From positions 1-46,590 of the forward strand of contig NZ_JANFDG010000036.1 in the NCBI RefSeq assembly GCF_024609765.1: a stretch of DNA of 46,590 nt, given 5' to 3'. Below are positions 8,519 to 17,243 of this stretch, piece after piece. The notes below the pieces were generated by a model. It made no database searches. It saw only the letters and a list, made by a program, of their open reading frames with translations, and had not been told where the DNA came from. Each line of letters opens with the position of its first letter. Within the stretch, counting starts at the first letter, position 1. The translations under genes and the position numbers were made by a program. This stretch comes from Shinella pollutisoli. Lineage in GTDB: Bacteria > Pseudomonadota > Alphaproteobacteria > Rhizobiales > Rhizobiaceae.

Positions 8519-10329
8519 TGCGGGGAGAGATTGCGAAGCGCTGGCCGCATATGAGCGGCCAGCATACGAAGGATATTTTTCGCGTCACCGATGTGGCCAT
8601 GGCCGGCTGGCGTATCGGTGCGCTCTATTTTCGGTCGGGAGAACGCTTAACCGCGTGCTGGCTGTTGGCCGGTGTGATCGGGTCGAATTTGGCCGGGGTC
8701 GGATTGACCGTGGTTTCAAGCTACTGGAATGCCGCTTTCTTCAATGCGCTTGGCGTTAAAGACTGGAACGCCTTCATTTTTCAGGGTGTGGTCATATTTG
8801 GCGTAATTACGTTTGCGTTTCTCGCCCACTCAGTTGTCCAACTGACCATCACCAAGTGGCTCGTGATTCAATGGCGACAATGGTTGACGGCACGTTATCT
8901 CGATAGGTGGCTATCGACTGGCGCACTCTACCCGATGCAATTCGAATTGGATGCACCAGACAACCCCGACCAACGTATCGCTGACGATGTGCGTCTTTTC
9001 ATTGAATACACATTAGAGTTGTCCATGGGTCTGTTGACCGCGTTACTTTCGCTAGCGTCCTTCACCTATATCTTAGCGACAATCCCAAGCGGCGCGCACT
9101 ACGAAATGCTGGGCCTGACGGTGCCTTTGCCGGCTCTGCTGGTCGGAGCCGCCTTTCTCTATGCCATCATTTATACATGGGCCGCCCATCTGATTGGGCG
9201 CCCGTTGGTCAGCCTTGGCGCTGACCAGCAGAGGGCGGAGGCGAACTTTCGTTTCAGCCTCGCACGCCTGCGCGAAAACGCTGAGGAAGTTGTGCTCGGA
9301 GGCGGCGCAGCGACAGCCGAGCGGGCTGATCTCGACCGGCGTTTTGAGCGTGTGATCGGAAACTGGTATGCACTCTTAGCGCGCGAACGCCTGCTTACGT
9401 TCGTACAAGAAATCTTTAATCGTGGTGGAGGCGTGCTTCCGCATCTCCTGGTCGCTCCGGTCTATTTCGCTGGCGGCATCCAACTGGGCGGCTTGACACA
9501 GGCTGCCGGAGCTTTCGGCCGCGTCCGAACTGATGTTTCCTTTCTCGCCCGCAGCTACACGAAGCTCGCCTATCTTGGGTCGGTGATTGGACGGCTACAC
9601 GGTTTCGAGACTGCGTTGGAATCAGTCTATGATGAAGTTGGCCGTGTCCAGCATGCAAAGCATGCGGATGTTGACATGATGCTAGACGCCCGCAACGTCA
9701 CGCTGCGACTACCGACTGGCCAAGTGATTGCCAATTTCCCTGCATTTCGTCTCGATCGTGGCGAGCGGGTGCTTCTGACCGGAGCTTCTGGGCTCGGCAA
9801 GACCACGTTCGTCCGTGCACTTGCGGGAATCTGGCCTTTCGCCGAAAGCACCATAAGCCTTCGAGAAGGCGCGAGCCTCATGGTCGTGCCACAGCGGAGC
9901 TACCTTCCTCTTGGTACATTCCGTGAAGCGCTGACCTGGCCCGATGTATCCGGTTTGATATCTGACGCAAGCATCCGTGAGGCGCTCACGGCGGTTGGAC
10001 TGTCGGCACTGTCCAATCGGCTTGACGAGGAAATCGAGGAAGCCAACGGATTCTCCGGCGGCGAGCGCCAGCGCATTGCCTTCGCGCGGGCCTTGATACA
10101 GCGACCGGATATTCTGTTGCTAGACGAATCCACCTCCGCTCTCGACGAACCATCAGAGCGCGAAATTTACCGCTTGATTGCGGAACGCCTGCCGCAAACG
10201 GCGGTGCTTACCGTTGGGCATCGCGCTTCCCTCGCGGCACTTCACACGCGGACGCTTGAACTTATCCCGTCCGAAAGCGGGGCCTTCCTGGCCGACCTGC
10301 ACGCTGATGAAAAGGAAACAGCAAGATGA
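8518..10329 (+). CDS. Exporter-fold ABC transporter (YddA/SbmA-related), probable siderophore permease
   Basis: A 603-residue fused permease-ATPase. The membrane half (about 40-340) belongs to the ABC_membrane_2/SbmA-BacA-related type, seen in DNPDQRIADDVR at 148-159. The ATPase half has Walker A GASGLGKTT (422-430), Q-loop PQRSYLP (458-464), signature FSGGERQ (512-518), Walker B ILLLDE (532-537) and the switch His at 568. The start overlaps the receptor stop by one base, and its own stop overlaps the next gene as ATGA. This family has an exporter fold, yet members such as mycobacterial Rv1819c take up hydrophilic compounds. No periplasmic binding protein or FecCD-type permease is encoded nearby, so this protein is the likely inner-membrane step for the siderophore. 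Export of a siderophore or peptide remains an alternative. Confidence 0.85.
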   Translation: MRGEIAKRWPHMSGQHTKDIFRVTDVAMAGWRIGALYFRSGERLTACWLLAGVIGSNLAGVGLTVVSSYWNAAFFNALGVKDWNAFIFQGVVIFGVITFAFLAHSVVQLTITKWLVIQWRQWLTARYLDRWLSTGALYPMQFELDAPDNPDQRIADDVRLFIEYTLELSMGLLTALLSLASFTYILATIPSGAHYEMLGLTVPLPALLVGAAFLYAIIYTWAAHLIGRPLVSLGADQQRAEANFRFSLARLRENAEEVVLGGGAATAERADLDRRFERVIGNWYALLARERLLTFVQEIFNRGGGVLPHLLVAPVYFAGGIQLGGLTQAAGAFGRVRTDVSFLARSYTKLAYLGSVIGRLHGFETALESVYDEVGRVQHAKHADVDMMLDARNVTLRLPTGQVIANFPAFRLDRGERVLLTGASGLGKTTFVRALAGIWPFAESTISLREGASLMVVPQRSYLPLGTFREALTWPDVSGLISDASIREALTAVGLSALSNRLDEEIEEANGFSGGERQRIAFARALIQRPDILLLDESTSALDEPSEREIYRLIAERLPQTAVLTVGHRASLAALHTRTLELIPSESGAFLADLHADEKETAR

Positions 10330-11432
10330 ACTTCAGGGCTCATGCCACCGCTCATTTTCCCTGCGCGGAAGCCGCGCGTGACGCCATCTTTGAGGATTTC
10401 ACAAAGCGCTTCGCGGAGGTAGAAGATGGGGCTACGGTTTCTCGCGACGGCGCAGCGGTGTCGCTAGCGGTTCCGGAAGGTGATCGATCGTTTCGCGCCA
10501 TATTCACGGCCACCGGCGACGATTTCGGTCTGGACGCAACGGCGAAAAATCTGGACCGGCTTATCGGTATTAAATCCTTCATGGCATCGCAGCTCCTGAA
10601 ATACGCGGAGCCGCACAGCCCTTCCATCATCTGGCAGGGAGACGCCAGCGAATTGACTACCCATCCGGGTTTCCGGCTCATGCGGGTGGTATCGACGCGC
10701 AACGTCACGCCGCATATGAAGCGGTTAACCTTAATCGGGGAAGACCTTGACCGTTTCGCCACCCTGGACGGATTGCATGTAGGGCTCGTGATCCCTCGGA
10801 AGCAGGACACAGCTGCTCTATCCCTGTCCATTACCTTGAGTCCGGACGGCAGGTTGATTCTGCCGCAAGGAGATGATGCTCCAGATACGCGGACCTATAC
10901 GATCCGCTCGGTCGATACCGCGGCCGGAACGTTGGACATCGACTTTGTCGTTCACGACGACGCGGGACCGGGATCGGCCTTCGCGGAACGGGCGAAACCA
11001 GGCGACGTCGTCGGTCTTCTCGGCCCCGCCGGCGCAGCAGCGCCGTTGGACCGCGACTGGTATCTGCTGGCTGGGGATGAGACGGCAATCCCGGCGATAG
11101 CGCGCATCCTCGAAGCCCTGCCCGAGCGCGCGCGTGGCGTCGCCTTCATCGAAGTTGCAGACGCTGCCGAGGAGCAGCCGATCGCAACCAGATCGGGCAT
11201 CGAAGTCCGCTGGCTACATCGCAATGGCGCGTGCCCCGGTGCGACCAACCTGCTGGTCGATGCCGTGCGCGGAACGCACTTCCCAGCCGAAGGCGCTTCT
11301 TTGTTCGCTTGGGCTGCGTGCGAAATCGACGCCTTCAAGGAAATGCGTGCATATCTGCGCAAGGAACGCGGTCTGAAAAAGGGAGAGAGCCTCGTCGCCT
11401 GCTATTGGCGCAAGGGCGTAGCGGAAGCATGA
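10326..11432 (+). CDS. Siderophore-interacting FAD reductase with N-terminal DUF2218 domain
   Basis: A 368-residue protein. Residues 1 to about 95 look like DUF2218, often fused to or found with siderophore-interacting proteins. The SIP/FAD-binding 9 part follows: RTYTIRS (189-195) is the flavin-binding motif, LLAGDETAIPAI (247-258) begins the NAD(P)H-binding half, and the C-terminal WAACE...MRAYLRKERG is the SIP signature. Such proteins reduce Fe(III)-siderophores in the cytosol to free iron. The ATG overlaps the stop of the ABC gene by four bases, indicating tight coupling of import and reduction. The layout recalls mycobacterial IrtAB, where a SIP-like reductase domain is fused to an exporter-fold ABC importer. 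No missing motif is seen. Confidence 0.9.
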   Translation: MNFRAHATAHFPCAEAARDAIFEDFTKRFAEVEDGATVSRDGAAVSLAVPEGDRSFRAIFTATGDDFGLDATAKNLDRLIGIKSFMASQLLKYAEPHSPSIIWQGDASELTTHPGFRLMRVVSTRNVTPHMKRLTLIGEDLDRFATLDGLHVGLVIPRKQDTAALSLSITLSPDGRLILPQGDDAPDTRTYTIRSVDTAAGTLDIDFVVHDDAGPGSAFAERAKPGDVVGLLGPAGAAAPLDRDWYLLAGDETAIPAIARILEALPERARGVAFIEVADAAEEQPIATRSGIEVRWLHRNGACPGATNLLVDAVRGTHFPAEGASLFAWAACEIDAFKEMRAYLRKERGLKKGESLVACYWRKGVAEA

Positions 11433-11513
11433 GCTACCCCGTGATGGAAATAGTGGCGTTGACTGGGAGCGGTGAGCCGGAACCCAAAGAGGAAGCCCGA
11501 AAGGCAATGTTTG

Positions 11514-12869
11514 ATGACCGTCAAGATTTGTAACTCGTTGCCGAGTGTCCAATTCCCTACCGATTCAGAGGTTCGTCGTATCCTCGTGCAACGAATCGAC
11601 GAACAGAAGCAGGCCGTTGGCATCGTTGTCGGCATGGTTTCACCGAAAGGTCGTAGAGTTGTCAGCCACGGCTCTCTTGGAGTAATGGACCCCCGCCCGG
11701 TCAATGGTGAAACGGTGTTCGAGATCGGGTCAGTCACAAAGACCTTTACGGCCCTTCTCCTCGCCGAGATGTCCATCCGCGGCGAAATCGGACTCGACGA
11801 TCCGGTCGCGCATTATCTCCCAAAAGGAGTGACGGTTCCGGAACGGGCCGACAAGGCAATTACGCTGGCCGATCTCGCGACGCACTTTTCCGGCCTGCCG
11901 CGATTACCGGATAATATGCCTTTCGGTGACCGCAGCAATCCATACGCCGACTACACTCTCGATCTACTCTACGACTTCCTGTCGAACCACCAACCAAGGC
12001 GGGACACTGGAGCAAGTTGGGAGTATTCCAACCTCGGCTACGGGCTGTTGGGCCATGTCCTCGCGCTCCGCGCCGGCTGCGACTACGAAACTTTGGTCCG
12101 TGACCGTATCCTTGTGCCGCTGGGTATGACGAACACCGCCGTCACCCTCTCGACCGACATGCGGTCGAGGCTCGCCATCGGCCACAGCGCGTCGTTGGAA
12201 GCCGTTCCGAACTGGGATCTGCCGACACTAGCCGGTGCGGGAGCGCTACGCTCCACCGTCAACGACATGCTCACTTATCTTGAGATGGCGTTGGGTATCC
12301 TCGATACGCCACTCCGTGATGCGCTGAACGGGCAACTTGCCACGCGACGACCAATCGGAACGGACGACAATAGCATGGCGCTCGGATGGCCTATCGCAAG
12401 GAACGGCGACACCGAGTTTGTCCGCCATGGTGGCGGAACTGGCGGCTATCGGTCCTTCGTGGGGTTTGTCCCGCAATCGCGGATCGGCGTCGTCGTCCTC
12501 TCCAATACATCCGCAGATCTCGGGGTCGACGACATCGCGATGCATCTGCTCAATCCGGAGGTGCCGCTTGCAATACCGCCGAAGCAGCGCGTGGCGATCG
12601 AAGTCGATCCGAATCTTTATCATCGATACGTGGGCCGGTATCGATTGGCGGACGATTTCATCCTGAATGTGAGCCAGGAAGACAGCCGCCTCTTTGTACA
12701 GGCGAGTGGTCAAGACCGGGTGGAGCTTTTCCCGGAAAGCAAGCGGGAATTCTTTTGTAAAAACGTGAATGCCCAAATCAGCTTTGAAGAATCTGGCCAG
12801 AGCCATGCAGAACGCCTCACGCTGCATCAGGGCGGTCGCGATAGGACAGCATTCCGTCTCGACACCTAA
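11514..12869 (+). CDS. Serine hydrolase of the class C beta-lactamase/DD-peptidase family
   Basis: A 451-residue protein with all three active-site elements: SVTK at 73-76 (nucleophilic Ser and Lys), YSN at 171-173 and HGG at 305-307. The C-terminal ~110 residues form an extra lipocalin-like or DUF3471-type domain. GTG at 11472 would add 14 residues; ATG at 11514 after AAAGG is chosen. No signal peptide is visible, so a cytoplasmic hydrolase is likely, which argues against a classic periplasmic beta-lactamase. It begins 81 bases after the SIP gene and may belong to the same transcript; hydrolysis of a peptide or ester siderophore after uptake is an attractive but unproven role. Confidence 0.8.
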   Translation: MTVKICNSLPSVQFPTDSEVRRILVQRIDEQKQAVGIVVGMVSPKGRRVVSHGSLGVMDPRPVNGETVFEIGSVTKTFTALLLAEMSIRGEIGLDDPVAHYLPKGVTVPERADKAITLADLATHFSGLPRLPDNMPFGDRSNPYADYTLDLLYDFLSNHQPRRDTGASWEYSNLGYGLLGHVLALRAGCDYETLVRDRILVPLGMTNTAVTLSTDMRSRLAIGHSASLEAVPNWDLPTLAGAGALRSTVNDMLTYLEMALGILDTPLRDALNGQLATRRPIGTDDNSMALGWPIARNGDTEFVRHGGGTGGYRSFVGFVPQSRIGVVVLSNTSADLGVDDIAMHLLNPEVPLAIPPKQRVAIEVDPNLYHRYVGRYRLADDFILNVSQEDSRLFVQASGQDRVELFPESKREFFCKNVNAQISFEESGQSHAERLTLHQGGRDRTAFRLDT

Positions 12870-12942
12870 TAATTGTGGCTGGAGCCGACGTCTAAACCCA
12901 ACAGTGGTGGGCGCCGTCAAGCCTGAGAGGAGGAGTTCAGTC

Positions 12943-13506
12943 ATGCGCCTGACCCGACAATCCGAGATCGCCCTTGAAATCCTCGCCGCCTGCGCGCGCA
13001 GCGGGGCGACCTCGACCAATACAGCGCGCGCTGCCGAATCCGGAGGAGCGAGCAAGGACGCCGCCGCCCAGATCGTCAATTTGCTTGCTCGATCCGGCTT
13101 CATCAAAGCGATGCGGGGACGAAACGGTGGCATCAAACTCGCTGTCCCCGCCCGTGAGATCCTCCTTGGCGACGTCCTGCGGGCGACCCAGCCCGATCTG
13201 GGTCTGCACGCCGACGAGCGCAACAGGGATCGGCTGGAAACAGTGGGCCTGATGTTCAACGCCATCCTTGGCGCGGCCGAAGCGACGTTCCTCACCTTCC
13301 TCGACCGCTTCTCGGTGGCCGATCTTGTCGGCCAGTCCGCACACCAGCGGCTCAATTGCCTGGATTGCGAGCTGCTGAACCCGGCCCGTCGCAAACCCGG
13401 TCGGCAGCATTCCGTGCCGCCTCACGATGACGCCAGAACCGGCCTTCTCTCCGTGCAGCGCACGAAACCCGAAAGAGACCACCGCCATGCTGATATCTCT
13501 TCCTGA
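12943..13506 (+). CDS. Rrf2-family transcriptional regulator (RirA-related, altered cysteines)
   Basis: A 187-residue Rrf2-type winged-helix regulator that opens MRLTRQSEIALEILAAC and carries the family hallmark MRGRNGGIKLA. AGGAGG precedes the start. Rhizobial RirA, the iron-responsive Rrf2 protein, binds an Fe-S cluster through central cysteines; here the corresponding stretch (LHADERNRDRLETVG) has none. A CLDC pair occurs later (in NCLDCELL), and the C-terminal ~40 residues are a basic, low-complexity tail. It may therefore bind a different cluster type, or none. Its end overlaps the next gene by 20 bases. Iron or redox control of the neighbouring island genes is possible, but no binding site was identified. 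Confidence 0.75.
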   Translation: MRLTRQSEIALEILAACARSGATSTNTARAAESGGASKDAAAQIVNLLARSGFIKAMRGRNGGIKLAVPAREILLGDVLRATQPDLGLHADERNRDRLETVGLMFNAILGAAEATFLTFLDRFSVADLVGQSAHQRLNCLDCELLNPARRKPGRQHSVPPHDDARTGLLSVQRTKPERDHRHADISS

Positions 13507-14086
13507 AACCACTCGCTCCACCTTCGCGACCCTCGCCGCATTCGCCTGCCTGTCCATCGCGACAGTCGCATCGGCGCAGGATGCGGAACAGCCCGCCTCC
13601 AAGGGTAGCCGGGCGTCGAGCACGAGCGTATCCCTGCCGAACGGCGCCACGTCGATCAACGAGACCTATGGCGACTGGATCGTCAATTGCGCCATCGCCG
13701 ATAACCGCAAAACCTGCGTGTTCAGCCAGGACCAGGGCAACGCCCAGACCGGCCAGCGGCTGTTCGGCATTGAACTTCAGGCGGCTACACCTGCAGGACA
13801 GACGGATGGTGTGCTGCTGCTGCCCTTCGGTCTCAAGCTCGATGACGGGATCAAGCTGAAGATCGATGAACAGGCGCTTGGTCAGGGTGCTCGCTTCTCG
13901 ACCTGCGTGCCGGCCGGCTGCGTCGTCCCGGTCTCGTTCCCGAAGGCCGCCACCGACGCTTTGCGCAAGGGCGAAAAGCTGATCGTCAGCGCCACCCGCA
14001 ACGACACGGGCGAACCTTCCACCTTCAACGTCTCGCTCAATGGCTTCACCAGCGCCATGAACCGGGCGGCGGAACTCGCACGATAG
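13487..14086 (+). CDS. IalB-family secreted protein (invasion-associated locus B)
   Basis: A 199-residue protein. It has a cleavable signal peptide (MLISLPETTRSTFATLAAFA, ending near VASAQ) and then the IalB domain with NETYGDWIVNC, KTCVFSQ and STCVPAGCVVP. The paired cysteines suggest periplasmic disulfides. The longer frame from 13427 adds residues before the signal peptide and is not used; 13487 follows GAAAGAGA. The gene overlaps the Rrf2 coding end by 20 bases, so the two are probably co-transcribed and the regulator may control it. IalB was named in Bartonella for erythrocyte invasion, but the family is widespread in free-living rhizobia with no defined function. Confidence 0.85.
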   Translation: MLISLPETTRSTFATLAAFACLSIATVASAQDAEQPASKGSRASSTSVSLPNGATSINETYGDWIVNCAIADNRKTCVFSQDQGNAQTGQRLFGIELQAATPAGQTDGVLLLPFGLKLDDGIKLKIDEQALGQGARFSTCVPAGCVVPVSFPKAATDALRKGEKLIVSATRNDTGEPSTFNVSLNGFTSAMNRAAELAR

Positions 14087-14242
14087 GAGGCTGGGGCAGG
14101 AAAACAATCGCACTTCCATCTCGGCCGAGCACGCGCTCGCGAATTAAGGGCTTTGCCCCGCACGAGAATACCGTTCCCGACGCGACACCAGTCGTTCCGG
14201 CAATCTGGCGAAGGAATATCCATCAACGATCGGAGGCACCAG

Positions 14243-15169
14243 ATGAGACTGCGGCATTTGAGATACTTCATCACCGTTGCGGAAGAGCTGAGCTTCAGCC
14301 GCGCCTCGGCAAGGCTCCACGTCGAACCGTCGCCATTGTCGCGCGCAATTCGGGACATGGAGGAAGACCTCGGGATCTCCCTGCTCCATCGGTCCAGAGG
14401 CAAGCTCCGGCTCACCTGGGCGGGGGAAGTCTTCTGCAAGGACGCCCGCCGCCTGCTCGCACTCTTCGACGACGCTAGGAACTACGCGAAGCGGACGGCC
14501 GCAGGCGGTCGCCGCATCCGGATCGGGATCGCCGACAGCCTCGCCCAGCCGCGTTTGACGAGGCTTCTGGCGATGTGCCGTGAACAGGAACCGCTGACGA
14601 GCATCGGCATCACCGAGATGATGGCCGGTGAACTGCTTGGCGGCCTCAATCGCGATTTGATCGACGTCGGCATCACGGTGGATGGCGAAGAGGTCGAGGG
14701 CATTGTCAGGGAACCCGTCTGGTCCGAGCGCCTGGTGGTCGTCCTGCCCCGGCAGCATCCGTTGCTGTCTTACGACAAGCTTCCGCTGGAGGAAGTGCTG
14801 CGGCACCCATTGATTGTCTGCCATCCGGAAAAGTGCGCCGGCGGCTACAAGCTGTTCCGGCAGATGCTGAAGGAAAGCGGCCAGACGCTTCCGACCGTCG
14901 CCGAATACATCTCCGGCCATGAGCCGATGATGCTGCTTGTCGCGGCCGGATACGGGCTCGGTTTCGGCCTGGAATCGCAGGCGGCGCTGTATGCCCACCA
15001 CGATATCGTCATCCGGCCCCTTACCGAGGAGGTATTGAGCGCCTCGACCTATATCGTGACGAACGACCTTCCCCACTCGCCGGAGCTGCAACGCTTCATC
15101 GAACGGGCAAGGCAGATCGGCGGAAAGCCCCGGCCGAAGGATGATGGTGCAGCCAAGCCGGCCGGCTGA
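14243..15169 (+). CDS. LysR-family transcriptional regulator
   Basis: A 308-residue LysR regulator: the N-terminal winged helix opens with MRLRHLRYFITVAEELSFSR and continues with SPLSRAIRDMEEDLG, followed by a periplasmic-binding-fold effector domain (RIGIADSLAQPRLTRLL and further). GGAGG precedes ATG 14243; the longer frame from 14153 lacks such a site and the family normally starts at the helix. No divergently transcribed partner is adjacent: upstream is the ialB gene on the same strand and downstream a long non-coding stretch. Its target is therefore not evident. Confidence 0.85.
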   Translation: MRLRHLRYFITVAEELSFSRASARLHVEPSPLSRAIRDMEEDLGISLLHRSRGKLRLTWAGEVFCKDARRLLALFDDARNYAKRTAAGGRRIRIGIADSLAQPRLTRLLAMCREQEPLTSIGITEMMAGELLGGLNRDLIDVGITVDGEEVEGIVREPVWSERLVVVLPRQHPLLSYDKLPLEEVLRHPLIVCHPEKCAGGYKLFRQMLKESGQTLPTVAEYISGHEPMMLLVAAGYGLGFGLESQAALYAHHDIVIRPLTEEVLSASTYIVTNDLPHSPELQRFIERARQIGGKPRPKDDGAAKPAG

Positions 15170-15325
15170 TCGGGATACGTGATGATTGCCGCAACCGGAT
15201 TTGCCTCCGCACCGTCACTGGGGTTCCGCAGTGACGATGCGGGGAACTGCCGCAAAGACAAGGCGCGAAGCCTGGTCCAATTAATTGATGGGCTCATGAT
15301 GATGGGTGTGGTAATTTGATCCTGC

Positions 15326-15494
15326 ACTGACCTTCCGGCGGGTATGAACACCGGAGACCGGCGCAGCAAGCGGTCGTGCCTGCGGGCATATCTCTGCTGC
15401 AAGGCCGTAGCCAACCGGCCATTGCCAGACGCGCTCCGGCTCCCTCGCGCGTGTCGTCCCTGCCAACAGGGTGGAGCCTGATCCTGTCGCAGCC
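15326..15494 (+). repeat. Leader repeat copy A
   Basis: This segment aligns by eye with 17244-17403 at roughly 80% identity with small gaps. Shared blocks include ACTGACCTTC, ACCGGCGCAGCA, CGGTCGTGCC, GCAAGGCCGTA, ACGCGCTCCG and CAGGGTGGAGCC. Each copy lies some 480-620 bases before a gene of the mobile element (integrase here, replication-like gene for copy B), in the same orientation. Confidence 0.7.
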
Positions 15495-15520
15495 GCTATC
15501 GGCCGCATCGTCCCGGGGAC

Positions 15521-15543
15521 CCTGCTGCAAAAGCAGGATTTTT
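15521..15543 (+). terminator. Rho-independent terminator-like hairpin inside leader A
   Basis: CCTGCT (15521-15526) and AGCAGG (15532-15537) pair around GCAAA, followed by ATTTTT. Located inside the leader, it could end transcripts that start upstream of the integrase, i.e. act as an attenuator, or end read-through from the LysR gene. Confidence 0.5.
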
Positions 15544-15770
15544 CGCCGCGCGTCTTATCGGTGCTGCGGCAACCGTCATCGTCGGCCGTCTCCGACTATC
15601 GCCGGACTGCGGCAGCAATCTTCCCCTGCTCATCTGCGACAGCGTTCTTTCGCTGCTGCGTCGTCTCCACCAGCTTCGCGCCTGCTGCGGCAATTCTCTC
15701 GTCGCTGCCCTTTGGCGTGCCGCCTGCGGCAGCCGTCATCGTCCATCCACATCTCAAAGGAGATTCTCCA

Positions 15771-15830
15771 ATGCACCAGAACGGCATCTTCTCGCGCCTC
15801 TCGTCATGCTGCGGCAGCACACCAACGTAG
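15771..15830 (+). CDS. Possible 19-residue leader peptide
   Basis: ATG at 15771 is preceded by a strong AAAGGAG ribosome-binding site at good spacing and opens a 19-codon frame (MHQNGIFSRLSSCCGSTPT) ended by TAG. It lies between leader repeat A and the integrase gene. Such a strong site before so short a frame suggests real translation, perhaps as a regulatory leader peptide. In the second leader a frame at 17676 also encodes an LSSC-containing peptide, but without a good ribosome-binding site. Function unknown. Confidence 0.35.
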   Translation: MHQNGIFSRLSSCCGSTPT

Positions 15831-16117
15831 CATCCGCCATGACGTGCGGCTTTTTCCGACCCTCGCGTCTCGATCATCCCAGCGCGGCCTTATCCCGCGC
15901 CCCTTCCGTCTGGCCTTCCCACAGGAAGGAGGATGGACGCCTCATTCGAGGCAACAGGTGATCGAGCGCACCCGGCCCCTCGGCCCTTCGGGGCATCCCG
16001 CTTCATGCGGTGATGGCATGAACACTGACCCAACGCATCCGCTCGGAAACTGGAGAGAGACCACCGCAGATCCCCGCCCGCCGGGGTTCGATGACGATTT
16101 CGTTCGGAGGATGAAGC

Positions 16118-16980
16118 ATGGACGATTTGACCTATGAGCTGAAGCAGCTCTGCCGCCGCAACAAGGATGGCGGAGCCATGACCCAGGCGCAGCGGATGGG
16201 GTCGCTGGCGGCCATCGCCCGACAGTTGAAGCAGGCGGGCTTCCGCAACATGCACACCTCGTCGCTGAAGGGGAAACACGTCGATGCGCTGCTGGAGCGC
16301 TGGGAGGGTGGGAACCTTTCGGCCGGCACGATCAAGAACCGGCTGTCGCATCTGCGCTGGTGGGCCGAGAAGGTCGGCAAGGCAGGCGTCATACCCGCCG
16401 ACAACGCAAGGCTCGGCATTGAGCAGCGCCAGTTCGTCACCGGAAACAACAAGGCGACCGATCTAGGCGACCGTCTGGAGCGCGTCACCGATCCGCATGT
16501 CCGCATGAGCCTTCGCTTGCAGCAGGCGTTCGGCCTGCGGCGGGAAGAGGCGATCAAGCTCCAGCCCGCTTACGCCGACCGGGGCGATCATATCGCGCTG
16601 AAGGGTTCATGGACCAAGGGCGGGCGGGAACGGATGGTTCCGATCACCACGGCGGAACAGCGCTCCATTCTCACTGAGGCCCATGCCCTGCCGGCTCCGG
16701 CTCGCTGATCCCGACGCACAGGAGCTACATCCAGCAGCGCCATGTCTATGACGGCCAGTGCAAGGCCGCTGGCCTTAGCAACATGCATGGGCTGCGCCAT
16801 GCCTATGCGCAATCCCGCTACGAGGCACTGACCGGCTGGAAACCACCAGCCGCAGGCGGTCCCGGCAAAGACGCGCTGACGCCGGAGCAGCGCCTTGTCG
16901 ATACCGAAGCCCGCCAGCAGATCAGCCGCGAGTTGGGACACGAGCGCATCCAGATCACCGCCGTCTATCTCGGACGGTGA
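16118..16980 (+). pseudogene. Frameshifted tyrosine-recombinase integrase
   Basis: A phage-type integrase (Integrase_1/SAM-like N-terminal family) broken by a one-base deletion near 16689. The first part, to the TGA at 16708, gives the N-terminal arm, the first catalytic Arg in LRREEAIKL and the Lys in WTKGGRER. The second part, in the next frame, gives HGLRHAYAQSRYE (His-Arg pair), LGHERIQITAVYLGR and the tyrosine. Inserting one G after CCCTG restores a continuous reading frame through a GSGSLIPTHRSYIQ segment. The start has GGAGG. Intact length would be about 287 residues. Either a true inactivating mutation or a sequencing error. Confidence 0.8.
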
Positions 16981-17243
16981 TGCATCCGTCATGCACGAAA
17001 CCCGTGCAGCGATGCCGTGTGTCCGGAGCCGGTGAAGCTGCCCGGCCGCCACCAAGATCGCACCCGCGCCGATTCGCACTTTCGGCGTCCGACGCGCAAA
17101 AATCCGGTGCGCAAAAAAGGTGAGTTCGCCGCAGCACAAACCATTTTGGCCCTGACCATATCGCTCTGGAAGGCGCTGGATTCGGCACGGTCCATCGCGT
17201 TTCGTGATGAAGGCAGAGCGACGGTTTGCTATGATGATTGGGT

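Larger units (their letters stand above)
15170..16117 (+). other. Long non-coding leader region before the frameshifted integrase
   Basis: About 950 bases with no supported long gene. An open frame from 15376 has low-complexity Ser/Arg-rich content and no family resemblance. The region contains leader repeat A (15326-15494), a terminator-like hairpin (15521-15543), at least five spaced copies of CTGCGGCA-like words (near 15561, 15606, 15683, 15724, 15809) and a short peptide frame (15771-15830). The integrase gene that follows has its own GGAGG site. The layout suggests a structured 5' leader. Confidence 0.5.

Noticed and set aside
15561-15820. CTGCGGCA words as a CRISPR-like array
   Set aside because: The words are only about 8 bases and the spacing is irregular; no repeat-spacer structure and no cas genes are present.
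15376-16137. A 253-codon open frame in the first leader
   Set aside because: Ser/Arg/Pro-rich low-complexity product, no ribosome-binding site, overlaps structured repeats and the integrase start.
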